DNA of 5,328 nt from positions 1 through 5,328 of the forward strand of contig CALCHI010000512.1 in the NCBI GenBank assembly GCA_937901285.1. The letters run 5' to 3'. The position numbers were made by a program, and so were the translations under genes. The DNA is from UBA8437 sp003445035 (GTDB taxonomy: Bacteria; Planctomycetota; Planctomycetia; Planctomycetales; Planctomycetaceae). Positions 1 through 5,328 of this stretch are shown piece after piece. The notes under the pieces are model-generated. The model was not told where the DNA came from, made no database searches, and saw only the letters and a program-made list of their open reading frames with translations. Position 1 is the stretch's first letter. Each line of letters opens with the position of its first letter.

Positions 1-1
1 C

Positions 2-619
2 CAGTTGCTGGAGGCGATCGATGCCGGCACGATCAACAAGAAGACGGTTTCCATCGAAACACAGAGGAAACTGCTGCTGCACAACAACAAGTCACTCACC
101 AACCTGGTCCGGAAACACTTCGGACAGGTCGCCGGTGCCACGACCCAGCAGATGCAGAAACGCATCGAGGAACTCAATGGCATGCTGGTGACGGCCAAGG
201 GTGCAGGAAATCCGTACACCGGAAAGCAGCTTTACCGGCAGACGTGTGGCAAGTGTCATACGCTGTTCACCGAAGGCGGTAAGATCGGACCGAACCTGAC
301 CGGTTTCAAGCGAGACGACATTCGCGGCATCCTGATGAACGTGATCAATCCCAGTGCCGAGATCCGCAAGGGATTCGAAAACTACACCGTGTTGACCGAG
401 AACGGCCGCATCGTGACCGGGTTCATCGCCGACCAGGACAACCAGGTGGTTGTCCTGCGAGGTGTTGACGGCCAGAACGTGGTCGTCCCGCGAGATGACA
501 TCGACGAGATGGTGGCCAACCCCAAGTCGGTCATGCCCGATGGACTTCTCGACAAGTTCAGCGACGACCAGATCAAGCACCTGTTCGCCTTCCTGCGAAT
601 CACACAGCCTTTGCCCTAA
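2..619 (+). CDS. C-terminal part of a PVC-type heme-binding CxxCH protein (5' truncated by window)
   Basis: The reading frame is open from the first complete codon and ends with TAA at 617-619, so only about 205 C-terminal residues are visible and the true start lies outside the window. The visible part begins with a helical, HEAT-like or linker stretch. A c-type heme module follows: the heme-attachment motif CGKCH is encoded at 245-259, with GPNLTGF just after it, then NPSAEIRKGFENY, a beta-rich insert (TENGRIVTGF to VVVPRDDIDEM), and SVMPDGL. The Met of SVMPDGL lies 96 residues after the first heme Cys and is the likely distal iron ligand. The final helix (DDQIKHLFAFLR) closes the cytochrome fold. 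This architecture matches the heme-binding domain family expanded in Planctomycetes and Verrucomicrobia, usually placed at the C-terminus of large periplasmic proteins with a propeller-like dehydrogenase part and HEAT repeats. Electron transfer in the envelope is the likely role. The catalytic part and substrate cannot be seen. Confidence 0.9.
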   Translation, partial: QLLEAIDAGTINKKTVSIETQRKLLLHNNKSLTNLVRKHFGQVAGATTQQMQKRIEELNGMLVTAKGAGNPYTGKQLYRQTCGKCHTLFTEGGKIGPNLTGFKRDDIRGILMNVINPSAEIRKGFENYTVLTENGRIVTGFIADQDNQVVVLRGVDGQNVVVPRDDIDEMVANPKSVMPDGLLDKFSDDQIKHLFAFLRITQPLP

Positions 620-640
620 CCGAATGACTATTGATGTGTC

Positions 641-656
641 GCCCGAAGATCGGGGC
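641..656 (+). terminator. Weak hairpin downstream of the heme protein gene
   Basis: CCCGA at 642-646 can pair with TCGGG at 650-654 around a three-base loop, and G641 can pair with C656 if one G is bulged. The hairpin lies 22 bases past the stop codon. No U-tract follows, so it is not a classic intrinsic terminator, and transcription may continue into the downstream gene. Otherwise the 117-bp gap at 620-736 shows only the start-site region of the next gene. Confidence 0.2.
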
Positions 657-736
657 ACTCGTATCGCACAACGATCGTCTCGGACATCAGGGACCCCCGA
701 CCGAAACGACCTGCCTGCTTTCGCTGGAATTCACAC

Positions 737-2311
737 GTGGACGAACCTGCCGGACCTTCTGGCCAGACGCCGCCGACCGACGAGGCACTGTTGGCGGCCA
801 TCAACGTCCTTGAGCAGGTCGCCCTGGATCGGGGACTGCTCGCACAGGTCAACGAAGAGGACCGAAAACGGATCATCCAGGCTTCCGAACGGATTGCGAG
901 GCCGGATCGCAAGTCTCGGAAACGGCTGCTCCGAGCCTTCAAGCACCGTGAACAGGAAGATCTCGCCGAACAGAAAGCTGCCGACGAGCTGAAACTGGCC
1001 CGCACCGGGATCCGCACGGCACCCAGTTCGCGGCATTTCAAACAACCCTGCCCACCCGAGCCGTTCGAAACAGAACTTCCTCCCGCTGCCGAGTGGAATC
1101 GCGAGAACTTCATCGATCGGCTCGATGTGGCCCGCAGCTGCTACATCTGCAAGCGGGACTTCGACTGGGTCCATTTCTTCTACGACGCCCTGTGTCCGGA
1201 TTGCGCCGAGTTCAACTGGGAACGGCGAGAACGAACCGTTGACCTGTCGGGGCGTTACGCCGTGCTGACCGGTGGCCGGGTCAAGATCGGCTACCACGCC
1301 GCCCTGAAATTGCTCCGGGCCGGCTGTCACGTCATCGTCACCACCCGGTTCCCGCGCGATGCGGCCACCCGGTTCACCTCCGAAGAGGACTCCTCCGACT
1401 GGAGCACCCGGCTCCAGGTCCACGGGCTCGATCTCCGGCACACGCCCAGCGTCGAGGGTTTTGCCGACCATCTCCGTGGCACGCTGCCACGACTGGACTT
1501 CCTGATCAACAACGCCTGCCAGACCGTCCGGAGACCTCCCGGGTTCTACGCGCACCTGATGGACGAAGAACGAAAGCTCGCCGGCGAATTGCCGGTCATG
1601 GCCCGCCCCCTGCTCGAATCCTACGAGACGCTGCGAGCCCGATCCGCTTCGGCAGAACACGCCGAGATCTCGCTGCCCGAACAGGTCGGCAGCAGCCTGG
1701 CCGGCATCCAGCGGGCAGCCGAACTCTCACAAGTCCCACTGGCTCCCGGGGACCGTGAGACCGGCGAGGAACTCTTCCCGACCGGGCAACTCGACCACGA
1801 CCTCCAGCAGGTCGACCTGCGGTCGATCAACAGTTGGCGATTGCGACTCGCCGACATTTCCACCGTGGAACTTCTCGAGGTCCAACTCGTCAACGCAGTC
1901 GCCCCGTTCATCCTGAACGCCCGACTGAAACCGCTCATGCAGCAGGTGCCGACCCGCGACACGCACATCGTCAACGTGTCGGCCATGGAGGGTGTGTTCT
2001 ACCGGGCCTACAAAACGGACAAGCACCCTCACACCAACATGGCCAAGGCCGCACTGAACATGCTGACCCGGACATCGGCGCAGGATTACGCCCGGGACGG
2101 CATTCATATGAACAGTGTCGACACCGGCTGGATCACCGACGAAGACCCCGCCGAGATCGCTCAACGAAAAACCGAGGAACTCGGTTTTCATCCCCCGCTC
2201 GACCAGATCGACGCGGCAGCCCGGATTTGCGATCCGATCATTTCCGGTTTCCTGACCGGCGAGCACCAGTGGGGCCAGTTCCTCAAGGACTACCAGGTTG
2301 CCAACTGGTAA
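737..2311 (+). CDS. SDR-family oxidoreductase homologue with N-terminal CxxC...CxxC cluster and non-canonical active site
   Basis: This 524-residue protein is about twice the length of a classical SDR. Residues 1-130 are charged and mostly helical (for example RIARPDRKSRKRLLRAFKHR). C135/C138 and C153/C156 form a probable zinc-binding knuckle. The Rossmann fold begins at about 170: TGGRVKIG (178-185) replaces TGxxxGxG, D232 lies in GLDLR, and LINNA (256-260) is the SDR NNAG-type motif, followed by CQTVRRP. An insertion of about 110 residues (266-375) precedes the second half. S415 in VNVSAMEG matches the catalytic Ser and K437 in NMAK matches the catalytic Lys, but the YxxxK Tyr position is T433. 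NSVDTGWIT (459-467) replaces NxxxPGxxxT. No signal peptide is seen, so it is probably cytoplasmic. TTRFPR after strand beta-2 is basic and may favour NADP(H) (inference). The GTG at 737 is the only plausible upstream start after the in-frame TGA at 632-634; GGAA at 726-729 is a possible weak ribosome-binding site 7 bases before it. The substrate is unknown. I recall similar long SDR proteins with this motif set from other bacteria, but could not check this. Confidence 0.88.
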   Translation: MDEPAGPSGQTPPTDEALLAAINVLEQVALDRGLLAQVNEEDRKRIIQASERIARPDRKSRKRLLRAFKHREQEDLAEQKAADELKLARTGIRTAPSSRHFKQPCPPEPFETELPPAAEWNRENFIDRLDVARSCYICKRDFDWVHFFYDALCPDCAEFNWERRERTVDLSGRYAVLTGGRVKIGYHAALKLLRAGCHVIVTTRFPRDAATRFTSEEDSSDWSTRLQVHGLDLRHTPSVEGFADHLRGTLPRLDFLINNACQTVRRPPGFYAHLMDEERKLAGELPVMARPLLESYETLRARSASAEHAEISLPEQVGSSLAGIQRAAELSQVPLAPGDRETGEELFPTGQLDHDLQQVDLRSINSWRLRLADISTVELLEVQLVNAVAPFILNARLKPLMQQVPTRDTHIVNVSAMEGVFYRAYKTDKHPHTNMAKAALNMLTRTSAQDYARDGIHMNSVDTGWITDEDPAEIAQRKTEELGFHPPLDQIDAAARICDPIISGFLTGEHQWGQFLKDYQVANW

Positions 2312-2367
2312 CCGTTCTTGCCATTTGTCTGGAGACTGTTGCGAAGACACCACTGGCGGCACGATGG

Positions 2368-2397
2368 CCGTCGAATCGGACGGTGACACGGTCGCCG
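2368..2397. terminator. Overlapping hairpins between convergent genes
   Basis: The 96-bp gap between the two convergent genes (2312-2407) contains two alternative stem-loops. CCGTC at 2368-2372 can pair with GACGG at 2379-2383. CGGTGAC at 2381-2387 can pair with GTCGCCG at 2391-2397 around a three-base loop, with one G-T pair. They share bases 2381-2383 and so exclude each other. The location suits a bidirectional terminator, but no T-run follows on either strand, so this is only a candidate. Nothing else is recognisable in the gap. Confidence 0.3.
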
Positions 2398-2407
2398 ACA
2401 ACGACAC

Positions 2408-4135
2408 CTAGTCGAACACCGAGTCATCCAGCACGAGCCGGAAGATGGACCCCTCGTAGCCGATGACCAGCAACTCACCGTCGTGATCGATGCCGAATGA
2501 GCAGGGCTTCTCGGGACACGCGCCGATCTGGCGGACCTTCACCAGTTTTCGATCCTTCTGGGTCATTGCCCAGATTCGCTTCGATTCGAAGTCCGCAAAG
2601 ATGAACGCCCCGTAGTAGGACGAGTTCTTCTTTGCCCGGTAGACGTAACCGGCGGTCACCGACACGCCGTCACGGCGACGGTACGAGAGCACCGGCGGCA
2701 CGTATGTCTCGCCCTTGCGGCGATAGCGTTCAGAGAATTCCGAGAAACCCTCGTAGACGTTCCAACCGTGATTCTCGCCGTTCCGCACGATGCAGATGTT
2801 CTCGAACAGGTTCTGCCCGATGTCGCCGACCCACAGGTCTCCGGTCGCGGTGTCCCAGCTGAACCGCCACGGCATCCGCAGTCCATAGGCCCAGATCTCT
2901 TCACGGGCCTTCGCCAGGTGACCAGGCCGCTTCTTGCCGGGCTGTTTTCGGAACGGATTGTCCCTGGGAATCGCATAGGCCAGGTCGCCCTGCGTCCGAT
3001 CGACATCGACCCTCAGAATCGAACCGGTCAGCACGCTGAGATTCTGGCCGTTGCCGTCGGGGTCTTCCTGCGGCCCGGCATCACCGGCCCCGATGTAGAG
3101 GTACCCGTCGGGTCCGAATGCCAGCATGCCGCCCCAGTGCAGGTCGGTAGCCTGGGGAATCTGCAGCAGCCGCCGCGACTTGCCGCCGGCATCTTTCCGA
3201 AGATCGGCGGTGACCGTCCGTTCGGCAATGATCGGCGAGAAGTGGCTGCCCTGGTTGCGGACGTGGTAATTGACGTAGTACTTGCGGTTCTTCTTGAAAT
3301 CCGGGTGAAACGCCAGGCACAGCACCCCTTCGAACTGTCCGGTCGACGCCTCGTCACTCAGGTCGACGAACAGTTCTTTCCTGTCCGTGGTGGAATCTCC
3401 ACTGCCCTTGGTCAACCGGTAGATCCTGCGGGTTTTCTGCTCGACGACGAAAAACTCGCGTTCGGTCGTCGGGCTGGAGATGATGCAGACTGGGTGATCA
3501 AATTTCATCTCTTTGGAATGAAGACGCACGAGCCGTGCCGGTTTCTTGACCATCGGCATCTTCTCGGGCACTCCGGCCCACTGCGACTTGCCGGCGGCCT
3601 GCCGCAAGGTCCCCAGGTACGCCACCAGGTCGGCAAATTGCCCGGCCTTGATCGACTTGTAGATCCCCGTCGGCATCAGCGATATCTTGTTCGGCTTCTC
3701 AAGCTCGATCATCCCGATCGGAATACGGACCAGCTTGCCCTCAACATCCAGCAGCCGAACTTCCTTCTTGTCGCGTGACTGCAACACACCGTTGATGGTC
3801 TTCCCGGCGGTGGTGACCACGGTGGTCGTTGCATGGTCGGGATGAATGCCGGCACTGGGCTGCAGCACCGAATTGACCAACTGGTCGCGGGTGTACTTGT
3901 CGCCGATCGTCCCCAGCTTCGGCCCCGCCTTCCGCTCCTTGCCCGAGAGAATGTGACACTTCGCGCAGGCGGCCTGCTTGGACTTGAAGACCACCTCGCC
4001 GCGTTTGGCATCGCCGCCCTTGCTGGCCGCGGCCTGGTACCGACCGAGAATCTGTTTCTCGTTCTCCTGGGCGACAAGCACCACCGTCACAGATACCAAC
4101 AACACGAAAAAGAAACCGGTTGTCTTGAACGTCAT
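2408..4135 (-). CDS. Secreted fusion: planctomycete-type cytochrome c domain plus PQQ-type glucose/sorbosone dehydrogenase propeller
   Basis: This 575-residue protein is predicted to be exported: residues 1-22 form a signal peptide with a hydrophobic core (FFFVLLVSVTVVLV) and probable cleavage near AQ-E. The heme domain spans about 40-180, with CAKCH at 57-61, QPSAGIHPD at 92-100, a beta-rich insert, and M154 of SLMP as the likely distal ligand. The propeller domain spans about 200-570. It carries GQFEGVLCLAFHPDF (266-280), HWGGMLAFGPDGYLYIGAGD (333-352), GLRMPWRFSWD (418-428), GDLWVGDIGQN (432-442) and ENHGWNVYEG (454-463). By family analogy with soluble glucose dehydrogenase and aldose sugar dehydrogenases, H333 is the probable catalytic base and R420 a PQQ-contacting Arg. 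The usual Asn after that Arg is Met421 here. Likely role: periplasmic oxidation of a sugar or similar alcohol, with electrons passed from PQQ to the fused heme; the substrate is unknown. The ATG is preceded by GAGG (4145-4148) 9 bases upstream. The gene converges with the SDR gene and diverges from the lyase-like gene. Confidence 0.92.
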   Translation of the reverse strand: MTFKTTGFFFVLLVSVTVVLVAQENEKQILGRYQAAASKGGDAKRGEVVFKSKQAACAKCHILSGKERKAGPKLGTIGDKYTRDQLVNSVLQPSAGIHPDHATTTVVTTAGKTINGVLQSRDKKEVRLLDVEGKLVRIPIGMIELEKPNKISLMPTGIYKSIKAGQFADLVAYLGTLRQAAGKSQWAGVPEKMPMVKKPARLVRLHSKEMKFDHPVCIISSPTTEREFFVVEQKTRRIYRLTKGSGDSTTDRKELFVDLSDEASTGQFEGVLCLAFHPDFKKNRKYYVNYHVRNQGSHFSPIIAERTVTADLRKDAGGKSRRLLQIPQATDLHWGGMLAFGPDGYLYIGAGDAGPQEDPDGNGQNLSVLTGSILRVDVDRTQGDLAYAIPRDNPFRKQPGKKRPGHLAKAREEIWAYGLRMPWRFSWDTATGDLWVGDIGQNLFENICIVRNGENHGWNVYEGFSEFSERYRRKGETYVPPVLSYRRRDGVSVTAGYVYRAKKNSSYYGAFIFADFESKRIWAMTQKDRKLVKVRQIGACPEKPCSFGIDHDGELLVIGYEGSIFRLVLDDSVFD

Positions 4136-4194
4136 CAGCAGTGGCCTCGTGTGAACAGAAGATCGGTCTGCGGGGATCGTGATGTCGGGGTCTC

Positions 4195-4223
4195 AGCCTA
4201 TCAACGAGCCGGGGGGATCGCAA
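4195..4223 (-). promoter_or_regulatory. Possible sigma-70-like promoter for the dehydrogenase gene
   Basis: On the minus strand TTGCGA (4218-4223) and TAGGCT (4195-4200) are separated by exactly 17 bases, about 60 bases upstream of the ATG at 4135. They match the -35 and -10 consensus at 4 of 6 and 3 of 6 positions. Spacing and location fit, but the match is weak and planctomycete promoters are poorly defined. One copy of the GGGGATCG repeat overlaps the -35 side. Confidence 0.22.
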
Positions 4224-4299
4224 AACGACCGCCGATCGTGGTAACCGCGTGTCGATGGCCCCTTCACCTCGCGTCGATTCCGGCAAGATTTCGATCTGC

Positions 4300-4328
4300 T
4301 TGAACCACGGCACGGTCCCGGCGACACT
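4300..4328 (+). promoter_or_regulatory. Possible weak promoter for the lyase-like gene
   Basis: TTGAAC (4300-4305) and GACACT (4323-4328) are separated by 17 bases and lie about 85 bases upstream of the ATG at 4415. The -35-like hexamer matches consensus at 4 of 6 positions and the -10-like hexamer at 3 of 6. This is position-supported guesswork and no better than a candidate. Confidence 0.18.
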
Positions 4329-4403
4329 GAAGCAAACTCGGTCCCGCGATTTTCTTGGCCCAGCAGCCGACAGGAACCGGAACCGCTCAGAACACGCATC
4401 GGT

Positions 4404-4408
4404 AAGGA
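4404..4408 (+). promoter_or_regulatory. Shine-Dalgarno site AAGGA
   Basis: AAGGA lies 6 bases before the ATG at 4415, a good match in sequence and spacing. An in-frame TAA at 4403-4405, overlapping this site, excludes any longer start, so the pair fixes the beginning of the downstream gene. Confidence 0.6.
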
Positions 4409-4414
4409 CCAGAC

Positions 4415-5328
4415 ATGACGCTCCGCTTCATCCCACCGGCTCCCCGGCGAAGCCTCACCCGGGCCCTGCATTCCAACCGTCACCTTTGGATCCGCGTCAC
4501 CACCCTGCTGATCGGTCTGGGGCTACAGGCCACAGCCGGTGAAACCCCGATCACCGTGACCGAACCGACAGGCGTGGCTCGAGCCGACTGGCCCGTCACC
4601 TCCGGTATCCCACTCCCTCGGGGCCAGGTGCGGCACGCCCGCCACTCGGCCCTGTTCGACTCCGACGGCAAACAGGTGCCGCTGCAGGCCGAGGTTCTTG
4701 GGCGTTGGTCCGACGGGTCCATCCGCTGGCTGTTGATCGATTTCCAGGCCACCCTGGCTCCCCACGAGAGTCGACGCTACGTCCTGCGGCATGGACCGGG
4801 GGTGACCCGAAAGCCCGTCCCCGGCCCGCCGCTGATCATCTCGCTGGGCTCTCCCGAGAACCGCATCGTCCCGCTGCTGAAGACCGGGCCGCTGAGGATC
4901 CAACTGGCGGCCGACCGGTTCCGGCTGCTCGATCACGTCTCACTGGACCGCAACGGTGATGGCCGGTTCTCCGACGACGAACGGCTGACCGACGACCGGG
5001 CCAGCGGCATCGAACTGGTCGATGGCCACGGCCGGAGATTCCGTGCCGACCTGTCCCTGTCCACCTGGACCATCGAACAGCACGGTCCGCTGCGAGCTTG
5101 CGTGCGGATCGAAGGCCAACACGGCAACAGCGACGCGGGAACGAAGTTCCGCTACGTCGTTCGCCTTCATGTTTTCCGAGGCCGGCCGTTTTTCCGGTTC
5201 GACTACACGTTCATCAACGACGACCCCGCCACGTTGATGTCGAGATTCCATTCTCTCGAAATCGTCTGTTCGACCCGTGAACGCGGCGACCGGCTGGTGC
5301 TATCGGGCAAACCGTCGAAACCCTCGCG
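4415..5328 (+). CDS. N-terminal part of an exo-rhamnogalacturonan-lyase/YetA-like RIFT-barrel protein (3' truncated by window)
   Basis: The frame is open from ATG 4415 to the window end, giving 304 complete codons with no stop. The first ~42 residues look like an export signal: a long basic n-region (RRSLTRALHSNRH), then the hydrophobic stretch VTTLLIGLGLQATAG with probable cleavage near ATA-G or AG-E. The mature part starts with ITVTEPTGVARADWPVTSGIPLPRG (about 46-70), then ALFDSDGKQVPLQAEVLGRWSDGSIRWLLIDF (79-110) and APHESRRYVLRHGPG. This pattern is typical of the N-terminal RIFT-barrel domain of PcRGLX/YetA-like proteins, some of which are exo-acting rhamnogalacturonan lyases. The catalytic toroid domain would lie beyond the window, so enzyme activity and specificity cannot be confirmed. 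Residues 178-189 form an EF-hand-like loop (D178, N180, D182, G183, S186, E189), suggesting calcium binding. RLHVFRGRPFFRFDYTFIND (250-269) is a probable beta-sandwich portion of the same family. The gene diverges from the PQQ-type dehydrogenase, so shared regulation is possible. Confidence 0.85.
   Translation, partial: MTLRFIPPAPRRSLTRALHSNRHLWIRVTTLLIGLGLQATAGETPITVTEPTGVARADWPVTSGIPLPRGQVRHARHSALFDSDGKQVPLQAEVLGRWSDGSIRWLLIDFQATLAPHESRRYVLRHGPGVTRKPVPGPPLIISLGSPENRIVPLLKTGPLRIQLAADRFRLLDHVSLDRNGDGRFSDDERLTDDRASGIELVDGHGRRFRADLSLSTWTIEQHGPLRACVRIEGQHGNSDAGTKFRYVVRLHVFRGRPFFRFDYTFINDDPATLMSRFHSLEIVCSTRERGDRLVLSGKPSKPS

Larger units (their letters stand above)
4136..4414. other. Divergent intergenic region, 279 bp
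   Basis: This region separates the minus-strand dehydrogenase from the plus-strand lyase-like gene and must hold the start signals of both. No convincing protein or RNA gene is seen in it. The octamer GGGGATCG occurs twice, at 4172-4179 and 4213-4220 (41 bases apart), and GATCGTG occurs at 4175-4181 and 4234-4240. These could be operator half-sites but could also be chance in GC-rich DNA. Confidence 0.6.

Noticed and set aside
450..992. Plus-strand open frame of 180 codons bridging the heme gene and the SDR gene
   Set aside because: It overlaps both real genes in a different frame, and its Ser/Arg/Thr-rich low-complexity translation is typical of an out-of-frame reading.
731..1660. Long minus-strand open frame (309 codons) opposite the SDR gene
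   Set aside because: It lies antisense to a gene with clear SDR motifs. GC-rich codon use on the plus strand leaves the opposite frame free of stops, and the translation shows no recognisable domain.
2033..2035. Possibility that the missing SDR Tyr reflects a frameshift or pseudogene
   Set aside because: The frame is uninterrupted for 524 codons, and the motifs both before (VNVSAMEG) and after (NMAKAALN, MNSVDTGW) are in the same frame, so the Thr is part of an intact protein.
2768..3778. Long plus-strand open frame (336 codons) opposite the dehydrogenase gene
   Set aside because: The minus strand encodes convincing propeller and heme motifs throughout. The plus-strand translation has no recognisable motif and is the expected shadow of high GC third positions.
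4249..4542. Plus-strand open frame of 97 codons spanning the intergenic region
   Set aside because: It overlaps the well-supported start at 4415 in another frame, lacks a good ribosome-binding site, and its translation is rich in Pro, Arg and His with no domain.
1..5328. Search for CRISPR arrays, tRNA or rRNA genes, insertion sequences and attachment sites
   Set aside because: By eye there are no regularly spaced repeats, no tRNA-like or rRNA-like segments, no transposase motifs and no terminal inverted repeats. Almost all of the window is explained by four genes.

Overview
This GC-rich window encodes envelope and periplasmic redox and carbohydrate functions and looks like a piece of a Planctomycetes (PVC superphylum) genome. 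The main clue is the paired occurrence of a planctomycete-type c-type heme module, in which CxxCH and a distal SxMP methionine are separated by a beta-rich insert. It occurs once at the C-terminus of a protein and once at the N-terminus of a PQQ-type sugar dehydrogenase. A pectin lyase-like RIFT-barrel protein is also present, as are GC-rich codons and gene borders without strong U-tract terminators. The assignment rests on protein style only; there is no rRNA or other phylogenetic marker in the window.

Layout: (1) 2-619 (+) is the 3' end of a heme-binding CxxCH protein that enters from the left. (2) 620-736 is a 117-bp gap with a weak hairpin. (3) 737-2311 (+) is a 524-residue short-chain dehydrogenase/reductase (SDR) homologue. 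It has a long N-terminal extension, a CxxC...CxxC cluster, a modified Rossmann glycine motif, and Thr where the catalytic Tyr normally sits. (4) 2312-2407 is a 96-bp convergent gap with overlapping hairpins. (5) 2408-4135 (-) is a 575-residue secreted fusion of a heme domain and a glucose/sorbosone-dehydrogenase-type beta-propeller. (6) 4136-4414 is a 279-bp divergent intergenic region with weak promoter-like elements. (7) 4415-5328 (+) is the N-terminal part of a secreted exo-rhamnogalacturonan-lyase/YetA-like protein, running off the right edge, with an EF-hand-like calcium loop.

How they may work together (inference): three of the four proteins fit extracytoplasmic carbohydrate handling. 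The lyase-like protein would attack polysaccharide outside the cytoplasm. The heme-propeller protein would oxidise sugars or similar alcohols and pass electrons through its own heme. The left-hand heme protein may belong to a similar electron-transfer or dehydrogenase system. The SDR protein is predicted to be cytoplasmic and has no clear link to the others. Nothing here is a complete, clearly new multi-gene system. The most unusual single item is the SDR homologue with a non-canonical active site.
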